Source: Ornithodoros turicata
Taxonomy: Eukaryota > Arthropoda > Arachnida > Ixodida > Argasidae
NCBI RefSeq assembly: GCF_037126465.1
Contig: NC_088206.1
Location: forward strand, 71,923,687 to 71,987,686
Length of the DNA: 64,000 bases
Direction: 5' to 3'
Below the pieces are notes generated by a model that was not told the DNA's origin, did not search any database, and saw only the letters and a list, made by a program, of their open reading frames with translations. This document shows positions 1-11,593 of the stretch, in pieces. The position numbers were made by a program, and so were the translations under genes. Positions within the stretch are counted from its first letter, which is position 1. Every line of letters begins with the position of its first letter.

Positions 1-14
1 CATCCGGACAGTGG

Positions 15-78
15 AGCCGGAAGTGAGATTCGACCCCGCCACCTCCCACTTTTTAACGTGGCCTTGGAGGCATGCAGA
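15..78 (-). repeat. SINE head fragment (degenerate)
   Basis: The segment reads as the complement of the B-box region of the tRNA-headed SINE seen elsewhere in the window: a B-box-like GATTCGACCCC followed by CACCTCCCA. Only the head is present and it is diverged. Weak call based on resemblance to the copies at 24922-25205 and 63492-63650. Confidence 0.3.
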
Positions 79-126
79 CAACCAACGAGTGGGCGCTGTA
101 TCCTCTGGGCCAGGATCACGGCTGCC

Positions 127-562
127 ACTGAATTTTTGAATAAAAATTCAAAGGTCTTTCAAGGACCTTTTAAGGCACAGTTTATGACCAGGGCTTCAAT
201 ATTTAAGAAAACTACAATTTATAAGCTTCAGGTATCACGTGAGAGAATACGCGAGGACTGCACAATAGTGATCCATCCACAAATTATGTGACCGACGATT
301 GAACGTTAAAAATCTTAGAACAGAAAGGAAAATTGATTTATATATAGCGGACGGCGCCGTTAATTTGCTGCCGACTCCTACTGCAAAGACTCGTGTGGCT
401 CCTGACTCCGGATAAGCGAAATTTTCACTGTCACCTCCATAAGAACAAGAAAAACATGCAAAAACAAGGATTTTCAAGGATTGTGGAAAATTTCAGGGTT
501 ACGTAGGCATTGAAAATGGCCTTTTCAAGATCCAGGATCTTCAATGGCTTCAAGGACCAGTG
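127..562. mobile_element. Possible hAT-like element with TTCAAGGA subterminal repeats
   Basis: Short self-complementary TTCAAGGACC / GGTCCTTGAA motifs cluster at both ends (about 150-190 and 455-560), and both ends carry CACTG in inverted orientation. This resembles the architecture of the proven hAT elements in this window. No matching target duplication was found, so the limits are approximate. Confidence 0.25.
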
Positions 563-1644
563 GTAACCACGCAGGATGCTGGGCTATGCATGTGTCGATA
601 TTAGAGAAAAGCTCCAGGGCTAAAAACTCAGCACGCATATCGACAAAGTGCAAGTAGGTGCAGGGCGTGCTACTTTGCTAGAAACGTGATGAAAAAAAAA
701 AAAAAAGCAACAACATAAATCAACGAAGAGGAGAACGGAGTCCGTGTCCATGCACCTCTTCTGCGCTTTCTTCATCGTACGTAAATAAATATCCGACTCT
801 TTCCGATATCCGATTCAAACAACGTATTTCTTTGGAACCCGAAGGCGCAGCGAAACGCCGCAACGGAAACCAGTTGGTTCCCGTGCAGTCCAAACGGTTG
901 AATGCTCCTCACTCTAAACACGAACTTACGGGTCATAAACAGAGACAGCCACACGGGAGGGTAGAGGTCGCCACCACATCTGGCTGGCTGCCTCTTCTTC
1001 AACACATTCAACCCACAACGATAAAAAATGCCGAAAAAATAAGCGCCGTAAACTTGCACGTGCTACTTGGGAGTGTTCTTGCGAGAGGGTGTACAGGGAG
1101 ACTCCCTCCCCCCACATACATACCCCTCTACCATACCCCCATTATTTTCTTTCGTGCTGGGTGGCGAAGATCTGTAAAGAAGAGGACATCCCCTTCTTAA
1201 AATGCGTGCGTCATCGAGCCAAAAGTTGGCTCTTTTTCTTCCATGTGCGGGCAACAATGGGAGATGCAGATATAGCGACGTGCAGAAATGCGAAGCGATG
1301 CTAGTCAAGAATAGAGGTGGAGGGGGAAGATGATTTGATGCGGGCGGTTGAGCTTCAAGGAGGCTGATTTTGTGATAAAGAAGTCTTCACGTTTTTCTTC
1401 TAGAATTTAAAGAGAGGATTCGTTATGTTTGCCATGGGCTGCGTGTTCAGTGTGTATTTGACGATGAAAGAAGTCATGCGTCATACTTTCATGATGATGA
1501 TGATGATGGCTGGAAGTTTCTCCTCAGACGATAAACCCGGTGAGGACTGCAGTACACTGCCCTGTATCGTGGTGTGCCGACATTTCGACGCTACTTTAAG
1601 AACCCTGCAGTGCGCAAAATTAATTCGCGACTAACCACTGTGGA
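563..1644. other. No gene recognised
   Basis: Short ORFs on both strands overlap each other and none looks like a known protein. The stretch holds a 15-nt A run near 692-706 and a short (ATG)n tract at 1487-1508. I see no inverted repeat or promoter I would defend. Confidence 0.5.
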
Positions 1645-1650
1645 GCGGTT

Positions 1651-1690
1651 CATGATCGCAGTTGCCTCGCGACGTAAACACAAAATTATT
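1651..1690 (+). repeat. SINE tail-like fragment
   Basis: GTTGCCTCGCGACGTAAACAC followed by an A-rich stretch resembles the GCCTCGCGGCGCTAACAC tail of the window's SINE family. No body or head precedes it, so it would be a severely 5'-truncated copy or a related family. Confidence 0.25.
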
Positions 1691-1729
1691 TTTATATTAC
1701 CATTAAATATTGTTGTATTGTTGTTGTAT

Positions 1730-1905
1730 TAAATATTTATTTATTTATTTATTGTTATTATCAAATAACAACAAAGAGACAAAGAAGGATTAACTCATGC
1801 TGAAGATGTAATATTCATAAAAAAATAAATGTATGCAGTTATTTTATTTATTTATTTATTATCTGCAGTTATTCTCTCTCTCTCTCTCTTTTTAAAGTTG
1901 TGAGA
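1730..1905. repeat. (TTTA)n and (CT)n microsatellites
   Basis: Two ATTTATTTATTT tracts (about 1733-1754 and 1841-1860) and a (CT)n tract at about 1873-1889 sit in an AT-rich stretch. Such TTTA tracts often mark 3' tails of non-LTR elements, but no element body is recognisable here. Confidence 0.8.
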
Positions 1906-1961
1906 GCAACATATATGCCGTTTTCGCAGCTGAGTTAATAGGCTCTCCAGGAGGGTATCTA

Positions 1962-2487
1962 ATGATGATTAATTACCTATAATTTATTAACCCTTTAATT
2001 AGGGGCTCTCGGACAAAAGTGAGATAGCACAATGGGAGGCAATCGTATTTGGAAACAATTCTTTCTATTTTGTTTTAAATCCTGCAGCGAGCACGTACGT
2101 TCAAATATTCATTGCCGATTTTTGGTATATAAATCGAAACCGAGACTGCGCGCCTCAGGAGCCCATGACCTTCGCCGTAGGAGGCTTGTCTGGGCCGCAA
2201 AGCGGTTGCTCAGCCCCAGCAGATCAGAATCTACTCCAATCATCTCCGTCGCTCCAAAACACGTGGCCTCATGACGTGGGATGGAGGCTGCCCTCCCTAC
2301 GCTCCTGATCTACGTGGTTTCGGTTTCGATTCATTTTCGTAACAAAATTCGGCGATGGATTTCTCAACGTACGACCTCGTTTCATGATTTTTTTTAAAAC
2401 AGAAACGAGGATCATCGCCTGTTCTGCTGTCTCACTTTCGCCTGGGAGACCCTGATTAAAGAGTTAATTATAGGTAATTAGTCATCT
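1962..2487 (+). mobile_element. MITE-B copy 1, inverted-repeat DNA element
   Basis: The left end (GATGATTAATTACCTATAA...) and the complement of the right end (GATGACTAATTACCTATAA...) match over roughly 65 bp, out to the AGTGAGA(T/C)AGCA motif. The interior has further imperfect symmetry around a GC-rich core. A second, interrupted copy of the same interior lies in inverse orientation at 26290-27418, which confirms a repeat family. No transposase frame is present, so it is non-autonomous. I saw no clear target duplication, and the superfamily is unknown. Confidence 0.75.
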
Positions 2488-4191
2488 TGTACTTACATTC
2501 TCTATTGCAGGCGATGTTGACTGAGCTAGACCATATAGTTCACGATCAGATCCACGATTGTGCGTGGTCCCGATTTGTATTTGTATTTTTATTTTTTTCC
2601 CTTTCATCTGCGTAAATTAATAACTAAAAGCAAAAACAAAAAGAGAACTGCCCGCCAGAGAAGTTTTCCAAACATCTTCAAGCGGGACGCAAAAATTGTA
2701 AAACAGAAATCAACCAAAGTCGTCGGGCTCTAATACCAATCTTTTCGCCTTAGGATGCAGACAGTTTCTGAATGAATTACGTATGCCCAATCAAAGATAG
2801 CATGATCCACAATCGAAGCTTAAATGGCGCTCACATTTACGGGGATTATTTAAACTGTGGTTTACATTATGCCTTCACATATCCTACTCAATATCATACT
2901 CCGAAATCATGTATATGTTCACGTTTTGGCAAATCCCGTCAAATCTGGCATGCAGCACCGTTTCGCGACACCTCACCATGGGGTGTTAAAGCTAGCAGAC
3001 GACAATCTCTGGCGGAACGTTCCAGAGCGCTGCAGATCATCATGATGGGACACTACCCTGCTGGTCGCCTGTGCATAAACGCCTCCAGGGTCTGATGCAA
3101 AAGAAAAAGGGGGCGCTTTGTGCCTGTCTATAAATACCAGTTAGGCATGCTGGGAAGAAAAAAAAGTGTAGAAGGAAAGCAGAAGAGAGAAAAAACGCGC
3201 GTTGGATGCAATCTAAGCGCGGTGGTTGACGCGTTGTATGGGGAAAAATCCGCAGGGGGTCGCTAGTGAGGCTGTCACCGGGGCTTCTGCTGCATGCGTA
3301 GTTTCGTCTGCTTTGTATTTTTGGTCGTCTGCAACGCGGAAAGATGCCGAAAATTGAAAATAAAGCCTAAAACAAGTAAGAAGAGAGAGACGAAATTGTG
3401 GATTCACGCGGTTTTTTGCGCCGCAAGCGATTTTATTAGGTTATCCCGCGGTTGACGATTTTTATTTTTAACTTTTTTTTTCCCCCTCGATGTCGAGGTT
3501 GAATGCAAAATAGTTGGTCGAGGGACGAGGAGGTTTATGGCAACGTCTTTCGTTTTCTATTTTTTTTTTTTCGTGGTTCGCGGAGAATTTAATAAAGGCC
3601 TTGGCGTCTGTTTGACAATATTAAGTTTCAGTAGATGTGCCTCTGCCTCTAGTGCTCCTGCGAGGGGAAAAAAAAAATTTCCGGAAATAAAATTTGTGAC
3701 ACAAAGCGAGAAAGGAAGAGAGATTTCGTGACATTCTTGACAGCTCATTATTTGAATCGGAAACCGCACAATCTAACCGACGCAATCTTCGTGACGCCGC
3801 ATTGTGGGTTCTTCGGTGTGCGTAGCATCTATACGTACTTGCGTCCAAAGTATAGAATATGTTTCAAGGAGAAGGTACAAAAATGTATTAAAGATGAGCT
3901 TAGCAACGCTAATACCGTCACGCTAGCGGTAACAACAATAGGAAGGGACAATATAATTCTTTCACGAGAAATTTTATATGTATGTCCATTTTGGAAAGTA
4001 CTCCCCCCCCACCCCCCCACCCCACCCTCCTCTTGGAATGGATCGGACAATGGATAACACAATGGATTTTTCTATAGAGAACGAATAGCGGCAAATGCGC
4101 GTGCTTTCCCATTCCATGCTGGCACAGCGAAGCGACAGTGGCTGTATGCGGCATGGACAAATAGCTACGGGAAGTAGTGGGGGATACTGGT
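2488..4191. other. No gene recognised
   Basis: Only short ORFs with no recognisable product. There is a TATAAATA motif at about 3130 with no gene attached, T runs near 3472 and 3560, and a C-rich tract at 4003-4028. Confidence 0.5.
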
Positions 4192-4320
4192 GTTAGCGCG
4201 CTTCCTGGGCCGACTTCACCTTGAACTGCGCAGACATCCGCCTGGAAACTATGCAGGTGATCCCACGGAAAACATCAGGCAGCACAGTCGCGGCGGTGGG
4301 ACTCGCTCCCCCCACCTAGT
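4192..4320 (-). mobile_element. SINE, central part (degenerate)
   Basis: In reverse orientation the segment follows the SINE body in order: TCCTGGGCCGACTTCA, a CTGTGCCGACATTCG-like block, the GGAAAA block, CAGCACAG and the B-box region. The tail is missing and the sequence is diverged from the intact copies. Confidence 0.6.
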
Positions 4321-6189
4321 ATTTTGCTTGGCCGTGAAGTCACAACCAACAAGCGAATGCTGCGTCAACACGGCCACCCTGCTGCTGATTGAAGCAGACG
4401 ACGCAATTCTCCTCCTAAAAAAGTCTGCAGCGTATCTCCATCTAAAGACACACTGAGTCTGCAATACATACATGTCATCATCGACTACACACGTCAGCAC
4501 ATGTCTGAATAGGATATGTCGACGGCCAAACACTTATATTGTGCCTTCACCACAAACAGGAAGGAACTCTGACAAAAAGAAGCAGCCACGCACGCATCGA
4601 CATTACGCAAACATGGCGCCTCCCATTGACGACGAGGCGTCAACTCGCTTCCAAGCAGACACCGAGATGAAACCCGAAGCGGCTTCCCAATGGCCATCTA
4701 GCAAAGATGATATCCTTTCAGCTGTCAAACAGACTGACATATCAAACGCCAAGTTAGCGCCGGGAGAAGCCATTTTACTCCGCATAGGAAAACAGACCTT
4801 CTTTTCCTCCTATACACGAACTTATAACCTCCGAAACTTTTTGTTACCTCTATTTTTCAACGGCACATAGCAAAAAAGACATTTCGCTTCGCTGTAGATA
4901 TATTACGAATGCCTTTCATATAACAGTCGCCGCGGAATACGTGTATGTGCCCTTTTGACTGTGAGACGTGGAAGAAGACATTTCAGCCGTATTGAAATGT
5001 GCGATTATGAGGGGAGGAGGAAGGAACGCCATTTCGCGATGACGATAGCGATGCGGCCGTGTCAGTAAAGTGTCAACCGATGACTCTCTCTCTCTCTCTC
5101 TTTTATTATTATTACAGCGAACTGTCCGATGGAGAGAGATTTCATGCTAATGGTATGCAGAATGTACCCATATATATAGTGTTCGCCGTCCAGCTTTATG
5201 TAAAGATGAGTTCTTGAGATGCGTTCGTTAAGAGGGAAATGATGTTTCGGGAGTAGGGTTGTCACTCATGTAGGATTTCGCTTGGAAGCACATTTCCAGT
5301 TCCCTGTGGGGGAGAGTCTTCAAAAACGAGTGAGTTTCGAACTAGAAGTGAAATGTTTTCGCGATGGTATCGTCTGTGGCAGCCGAGTATGACGGTATAG
5401 AATAGCTGGGTTAAACTATACGACCTGACACTATCAGAAGTTATAGCCTTATACGTTCGGTTTCCGGACGCATGCATGTTGGAAAGACTCCGTAAAAATT
5501 ATTTTTCAGGAGCTACAGAATTACAATTATGTGCTCATAAAAGGAATTAAATGACTGTTTCAATTCAAATGCCACAGTTGTCACTTTCTTGCGGTTAGAT
5601 AGTACTCTGAAAAGTAAGTGAGTTACACTGAGATACATTCGTTTCAATATATAATTTTGACGTGTAACTTTTTTTTTTCCCTGGGAACGCAGCACAAATA
5701 CGAAAATATTTATTGAAAGGGAAAATGGAATTACTACTTGGAGTACGGTGACTAGAAATCTAACATAAGATGCATGAACTGTTATTGCGAAAGCGTCACA
5801 GAAATTTGGTAAATGCCTTAAAAGTGCTCCCCTAAAACTTTGGAAAAACAAAAAAACAAAAACAAAAAAGAGGCTTGTTTTAATACGCCAAGATATAAAA
5901 TGAGGCTGAATCCCAAATCGCAAGCAAAGTAACTCTGAAAGTAGGTTCTAGTGCATTACAAAATTGTTTGCAAAAGATAGCTGCAGTTACAATTACATAA
6001 TAGCGAATGTAATCCCGAAAGCAATTAGTTACAGAAATTGCATTTGACTATATATGGTAGCTGGGTTGCTTGTAACTCAAAGCTTACTCTCAAGGCTGTC
6101 TTCACCTTTCTGGATACCATAGGGCTTATTGGCCGACTAATATTGATGTTCACAATTAGTATATTCCGCTTGCTGTTGCTGCACTAAAT
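4321..6189. other. No gene recognised
   Basis: A plus-strand ORF at 4472-4870 (132 codons) has balanced composition but no motif I recognise and no splice or promoter context. A (CT)n tract lies at 5084-5101. Around 5940-6080 short GTTAC/GTAAC motifs recur and could be a decayed hAT end, but no partner end was found. Confidence 0.45.
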
Positions 6190-6292
6190 CAGGGGGATGC
6201 GCCCTCGTCAAACAGCATGATGCTGTTTTTTGGCCACCCCTATGTAACTCTGACTTGTATTGAAATAAAGATGAATTGAATTGAAATTGAAT
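6190..6292 (+). repeat. Retroelement 3' end with (TGAAT)-like tail
   Basis: The segment ends in AATAAAGATGAATTGAATTGAAATTGAA, a polyadenylation-like signal followed by short GAATT-type units of the kind that terminate some non-LTR retrotransposons. A similar ending lies near 55110-55143. No coding part is recognisable. Confidence 0.3.
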
Positions 6293-6295
6293 TCC

Positions 6296-6418
6296 ATCCT
6301 TATTGTGAAGGGGCTCATTATCTCATTCCCAACATCACCACCAGCAATGGGGTTGAGTATCGCCCCCTGGCGATGACATTCCCCATTCATCATCTCGCAA
6401 TAAAGTTGTTGTTGTTGT
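6296..6418 (+). mobile_element. Non-LTR retrotransposon 3' UTR with (TTG)n tail
   Basis: Shares TTATTGTGAAGGGGCTC, TTATTCCC-type, CCAGCAATG and GAGTATCGCC blocks, in order, with the 3' UTR of the coding fragment at 61364-61748. Both end in AATAAAGTTGTTGTTGTTG. This is therefore a 5'-truncated copy of the same family, lacking all coding sequence. Confidence 0.6.
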
Positions 6419-7722
6419 AACTAACTACCTTACAGGCCTGAGTGTTGGACACACGTTCACGTATATCTTATTAGGCACCACTCTCGATCGTAACAGTAAC
6501 CTCGGATAAAATACCTCCCTCGAAAACGTTCTGTACGGCGATCCCGAGATCTAACCGAACCCAGCACCAGAAGCACGTACGCCGTGACCTCAATCCGATA
6601 CATACAACACTTCCAACTGCGAGGACAAAGTACGACCTCATCGCTCTTCGCAGCATCAACACTTGGAACTCAAACGGGCATAGACAAAACACAGAACCTA
6701 TCTATCAACATCGCGTATAAAAATATATTGAGAAGAAACACGCGTTCCGTCTGAACCGGGCGACCTTCGAAGACCTATTCAACGGAACTTCCTCCAACCA
6801 GCACGTGCATAATGCAAAAAAAAAAAAAAAAAAAAAAATGATGGTGAACATATAATAATAAAAAAAAATAAAAAAAACGTCGACCGCACACTGGTAAAAT
6901 ATTCACGTGCACCTTTTAGACCCAACACAACAAGCTCACGAAGGAAAAGTGATGGCACGTCGGACGGGCCAAACGCGCACGTGACTTTGAATATGCCGCC
7001 CCCTAGGAGGGAACGGAGGCGAAGCCAGGTCGCTTTTGTGACAACGAAGCGCTTTTTTTTTTTTTTTCACCCCCACCCCCGTCCTCCCGAGCTTTTGTGG
7101 CAAGCCGATGTGGCAGAACCTTTGGCGGTAATAAAAGCGTATGGTGTAGACAATGGGGGAGAGAATGTTCCGGGAAGCTGACAGAAGATCCAACATGGTC
7201 GCACATTACGTGAAAGAGCGGAGGGGATGCCAGATAAAGGAAGCAACGACGTCATTTTTTTTTTTTATCTCTCCCTTCTAGCGAGTTTATGTACAGGATA
7301 ATATGGAAGCAGTTGGATGTCTTTTAAGATAAGAGACAACTTTCCCAGTTTCTTTTTTATGTAGGGTACTTCCACTGCCCCGGGGGCTAGATCATTTTTT
7401 TTTATTTCTTGCTTCCTCTTTGCCACGTTTTTCAGCGGCAGAGTATAGCTTTGTTATTCACGTTTTTTTTTTAAGCCACCGAAGGTAGTTGAATATCTCG
7501 GAGTAGATAGAGCGTGGCATCGGTGCTCTGAAGGCGTTATCAAAATGTAACTCATTTACAGTTACCAAGTTAAAAGAACTTAGTCGTCTTGCAGTTACCG
7601 TTTGAGAAACGAAAGTCGGGTAAATCCAGCTCTCAGAGAGCACTTTTCAGCAAAGCACACAGTTTCAGCATTCGTACTGTCCAACCGCAATTACACGACA
7701 TGCTTGTTATAAACTTTAGCAC
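6419..7722. other. No gene recognised; 23-nt A run
   Basis: The stretch 6420-6838 ends in an A run at 6816-6838 and could be the 3' end of another retroelement, but its short frames match nothing I know. Further T runs occur at 7048-7062 and 7256-7266. The remaining ORFs are short and overlapping. Confidence 0.45.
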
Positions 7723-8147
7723 TATTTATTTATTTATTTATTTATTAGTTTCACGTGCCCGCCAACAGCGTGAGCCTACATAGAGGTGCATGGAAAGAAG
7801 ATTAACTTACAAAACGATAAAAAGTTACAAAGAGGATAAAAATAAAGTAAAATTAGCATAAAAATGTCCACACTAGTGTTCTCAATGTCATTAAAGCAAC
7901 ACTGCATGCGCGCCAAAGGAGAAGACGGGTGACAAAAACGTGGATAAAAAGTACGATGAACTCTACAATGTCTAGATGGCGCATGAAAATCGACACTGGC
8001 TAACAATAAAGGAGCATCTATTTTACCATGCACGACATTGAACAAGAAAGTCATATCCCGAATATAACGACGTTGCTTCAATGATGTCATCTTAAGCTTC
8101 GCAAGGAGGTGATTGTATTCATAAAACCATTTTCTTTGTGAGTGATT
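7723..8147 (-). pseudogene. Non-LTR retrotransposon reverse transcriptase, C-terminal end
   Basis: On the minus strand an open frame of about 120 codons runs from roughly 8140 to 7776. It carries the typical end of Jockey/CR1-type polyproteins: WFYEYNHLL, LKQRRYIRDMTFLFNVVHG, IDAPLLL and the SPLARM motif that precedes the last hydrophobic stretch. In the family this lies just after the RT thumb. The rest of the RT and the endonuclease are absent, so the copy is strongly 5'-truncated, the usual outcome of target-primed reverse transcription. It ends in an (AAAT)n tail, seen as ATTTATTT at 7723-7747 on the plus strand. The frame is open but too short to function. The clade (Jockey or CR1) is inferred. 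Confidence 0.75.
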
Positions 8148-8149
8148 TT

Positions 8150-8938
8150 CAGGCTATAGTTGTTCTTTCGTGAGCAAACGTCCAACGCTTCAGTCCGAAC
8201 TGATCTCTTCCCACAGTAAAAGGATTTTCAACGTGACCGCTGGAGCATTCCCGCTATAATAACATTCTGCAGAACGACAAAAACGACGTTTGGAAAGTGA
8301 TGTGTGTGGAAAGTATGGCACTACCCGAGTGACTTAATGGCAATTACATTTTGGAGCTACTTTTAAAGCGACTGTCGCACCCGTCCAGGTCGATTCCAAA
8401 ACTATTGTGCCGTTTTACTTCTCGTTCATCACAGACAATAACGCCGAAAACCCGACACGAATTAGTGGAATAGTTTCTGTGCAATGGACACTCGCATCGT
8501 ATCCTAGCGGCTGTCCAGCGGAACACGATCGGCGTGCGCCAAAGCACAGCCGGCGCCATATTGACGCCATCTATTGAATATGTGTGGAACCCTCTTCGGC
8601 GCCGTCAAGAGCATGCGCAAGAGCATGTGCAGAAGCGTCGTGAAAAAGGTCCATTTGATGTAATGCATGGAAACAGCAGAAGACGGATGTTGAGAGTATG
8701 CCGGAGTTCTCTCTCTGGAAATCAGAGAAAACGCCACTCGGACAAGGCCAATCAGCAAGCGCCCTTTGGCACGGACAAGACCAATGAGGGAGCTCAGGGA
8801 GGGCAGGGAGCGTCGGCAGGTCGCGAAGAGTCTGTGATTGGCTTGTGGAATGTCACTTCTGGGTTAGCGTGGAACGTGTTCGTATACAGCCAGGAGCGTG
8901 CGTAACACCGCGTTCCACGCGACATGGTCGCTTCAGAA
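8150..8938. other. No gene recognised
   Basis: ORFs at 8344-8559 (-), 8504-8758 (-) and 8534-8905 (+) overlap and show no family signature. Two CCAAT-type motifs occur near 8750 and 8783, without other promoter evidence. Confidence 0.45.
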
Positions 8939-8940
8939 TA

Positions 8941-9228
8941 GACCTCTACCCGAGAAACGTCATCATGACGTTGGTAGATAGTCTGAAACCGAAACAAACC
9001 GGAAGGGGAGGGCTGGGTTCCACGAAATGGCACTCGTTCGCTGCCTCCTACTGAAATAAAAGTAGGACCGAAGGTCGCGTCCCTTTCAAGGGACCATCGT
9101 AATCCCCTCAAGACCGTGGCTTTCGGGCGCGACCTTATTCACCCCGTTGCTTCGAGCGTAGTTCAACTCTACCAAATTGGTGGCGCTGTCGAACACTATG
9201 ACGTCATTTGTTTACAAAGTGAGAGGTA
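8941..9228 (+). mobile_element. MITE-A copy 1 (TA-flanked, 288 bp)
   Basis: Starts TA-GACCTCTACCCG and ends GAGAGGT(A)-TA, giving a short terminal inverted repeat GACCTCT and TA on both sides. Copies at 12140-12413 (inverted) and 26318-27073 (interrupted) share the whole interior, including the blocks GTCATCATGACG, GGTCGCGTCCCTTTC and ATGACGTCATTTGTTTAC. Three copies with the same limits define a non-autonomous family. The TA flanks suggest Tc1/mariner-type mobilisation. Confidence 0.85.
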
Positions 9229-9230
9229 TA

Positions 9231-9839
9231 TTTCCACTGGTAAGCGAAAGGCGGGGTATTTACCGTTAACTTGGTTAGAGCCTGTAGTTGCATTTTTCAG
9301 CCACCTCCAACCAAGTCAAAGTTCACGTTTAACTCTTCTTGTCGCCACTGACTGCGTTAATCATTCACAGTCACAACTTATAGTTTAACAACACTCCCTG
9401 TTGGTGCATATCGAGTTACAGGAGGGTTAGAGGACACAACGGGAGTAGAGTAGACAGGATAAGTGCTACTGGCACCCTCTCCCTGAGCGGCGCAGGACGT
9501 CACTACAGGAGGATACACATACAGACTAAACAACTAGCCCAGATATACAACCAGTATACCTAAAGGCTGGGGTTCGTCGTCACACAGGTAGACCGAGATA
9601 TCACTGCCACAAACCTTTTCCAATATTTTTGATGCGGCATACAGTAACAATTTCTCTCGCTGTCACGTCTGTGTTTCTACGCAATAACTTTCACATTTGG
9701 TGTGTGCCAAATAAATCAGTTGTCAGTACTCCTAACTCTGTCTCTATCATCCCCATCAGTTACGACGCACTCGCGTGTGTGATATCTCATTGGCGTGTGT
9801 CGTGTGTGTGTGTGCGAGTGTGTATATGGCTCATCTTTT
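9231..9839. other. No gene recognised
   Basis: No recognisable coding sequence. A (GT)-rich tract at about 9797-9830 leads into the retroelement-like 3' end that follows. Confidence 0.45.
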
Positions 9840-9948
9840 TCATCGTTATTCCACCCATATTTTAACCCACATGCACTGAGGTATGGTACCGCAATTGTTG
9901 CGGTGAATAAATCTCACCCCATCATCATTCATGTAGTTGTTGTTGTTT
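9840..9948 (+). mobile_element. Diverged non-LTR 3' UTR with (TTG)n tail
   Basis: Blocks TTATTCCACCCAT, GGTATGGTACCGC, TTGCGGTGAA and the GTTGTTGTTG tail follow the same order as the 3' UTRs at 6296-6418 and 61600-61748. Similarity is patchy, so this looks like an older copy of the same or a sister family. Confidence 0.4.
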
Positions 9949-10018
9949 TTGTTCTGTCCATATTCGCCTACCGCTCACCCTCCTGTAACACAACTTATAC
10001 TCGTAGCTTAGTTACACT

Positions 10019-10436
10019 CAGACTTGTACGTAACGCGTTACAAGTAATGGCGTTACTTGTAATTAATTACTTTTTGAGTAACTTTTCGAGTAATTCGATG
10101 ACAATTTTGAGTAACTAATTACTTTTGAAGTAGAGTCTGACTCAAAATAACAATGCGCTGTGACAAATTTCCTGCGTCATTATTGGGCTACCCTATACTG
10201 TAGTAAGCGGAAACAATATTATTGCTACGTCTCACGCGCGACGCTGTTTCAGGTGTCCAATCCACTTGGGAGCTGATTTACTTTGTTTTCTTTTTTTTTC
10301 TTTCAAACACACAGGAGCGGAAATTTTTGCATGAATTGAAAGTAACGGTCCGAGTAATTTGTAACGGTAATCAATTACTTTTCCTAGAAGAGTAACGGTA
10401 ACCAATTACTTTTTGCGAGTAACGGGTACAAGTCTG
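10019..10436. mobile_element. hAT-type MITE, 418 bp, 8-bp target duplication
   Basis: Terminal inverted repeats begin CAGACTTGTAC at both ends. The flanks are GTTACACT (10011-10018) and GTTACATT (10437-10444), an 8-bp duplication with one mismatch. Inside each end the motif GTAAC/GTTAC recurs many times, including the palindrome GTAACGCGTTAC. There is no coding capacity. TIR start and 8-bp duplication fit the hAT superfamily. It shares the first 11 bp of its TIR with the element at 40246-40934. Confidence 0.92.
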
Positions 10437-10444
10437 GTTACATT

Positions 10445-11136
10445 GCCCACGACTACGTTATCTCGACCACCGAGTCCTATATACCAGGTCGTCTATAGCT
10501 TTCTGCCACAAAAACCCAACATGCACCTTTGGCTCCAACCGTTGTAGCTTTTCACTGCCCTCAACTGACTGGCCAGTGCAACCGGTACGTACCGCATAAT
10601 AAGCCCTTCCTCCGTGCGCTATAGCGTGCACTGCCTCTACCCTGTACAAGTGGATGTTATGAATGAGTCCCGCTCGGTGAGGCGGTTAGGAAAAGCCCAT
10701 CAACCCTTCGTGGCCAGCTTTCATCAGCGCCACTTTAGCAAGAACAATAGATGAAAAGTAGCCTCATAAATTAAAACGTCCAGCCATCCTTTCACAATGC
10801 AAACAAGCCACGCTAACGACGCTAGCGACCCACCGCGGACGAGCCAGTCATCTTTCAGAGCAAACACGCGATCGGACCACTACTGCCGTTATTATTATTA
10901 TTATTATTATTATTAAGGAAGCAGATTGCAAAGTATAATGCCGCAATATTGCGAGTAGTCGTGCTCTTCGCCTCTGCAGATTGTAGCGGAGGCTGTTTTT
11001 GACGAAAGTTGATGCGATCGACGCTGTTTGCTCGTCGTGCACGACGTGGAGAGGGGAGCAGAAATTGTTGTTTATCTGGATGTTTTCTCGGGGCTTTATT
11101 TTTATCGTAGAACATTAGGGCTCGGTAACAAATGTC
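10445..11136. other. No gene recognised; (TTA)n microsatellite
   Basis: A (TTA)n tract of about nine units lies at 10889-10914. It produces the artificial poly-Asn and poly-Ile ORFs of the minus strand. Nothing else is recognisable. Confidence 0.6.
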
Positions 11137-11139
11137 TTA

Positions 11140-11587
11140 TACCCCTGTCACACGGGCATTTTCGATCCTGCTCGACCGGACCTGCTTGAACCCAATGCAG
11201 ATCGGATGGTGCTACACGGCCGCTTCCAAGCAGGATCGAACTTTGATCCTGCTTGACTCAAGACAGTTCCCATAACAGGATTGAGAATTTCAAGACGGCT
11301 CGACGGACGCCATTTGCATCCTCGACCCCGGTGAACTGTCATAACTTAAGACGGACATGCGCGCGAAGCTACAAATGATGCTTACAACGGTATACGATAA
11401 ATTACCACTAATATCGCTGTTATATAGGAAACGCGAAATTAATGAATTCCGTTTATTCATTTGCACAGGTCAACCATTCAATGCGCATTGAAAGTGGCCG
11501 TGTAGAAGCGTCAAAACTCGATCGTACTCGGGAAGTTCGATGCAGATCGGATTCGAGAAGGATCGAAATGCCCGTGTGACAAGGGTA
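11140..11587. mobile_element. PIF/Harbinger-type MITE copy 1, 448 bp
   Basis: Both ends start TACCC(C/T)TGTCACACGGG in inverted orientation and continue into a shared ATTT-CGATCCT block. The flanking trinucleotide is TTA on both sides (11137-11139 and 11588-11590), matching the TWA duplication of PIF/Harbinger elements. The interior repeats GATCCTGCT/GCAGATCGGA motifs in both orientations. A second family member lies at 45282-45499. A tRNA-headed SINE begins about 6 bp after the right end. Confidence 0.9.
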
Positions 11588-11593
11588 TTATAC

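Noticed and set aside
4472..4870. 132-codon plus-strand ORF with balanced composition
   Set aside because: No known motif, no neighbouring exon signal and no conservation evidence available. Left as unassigned sequence.
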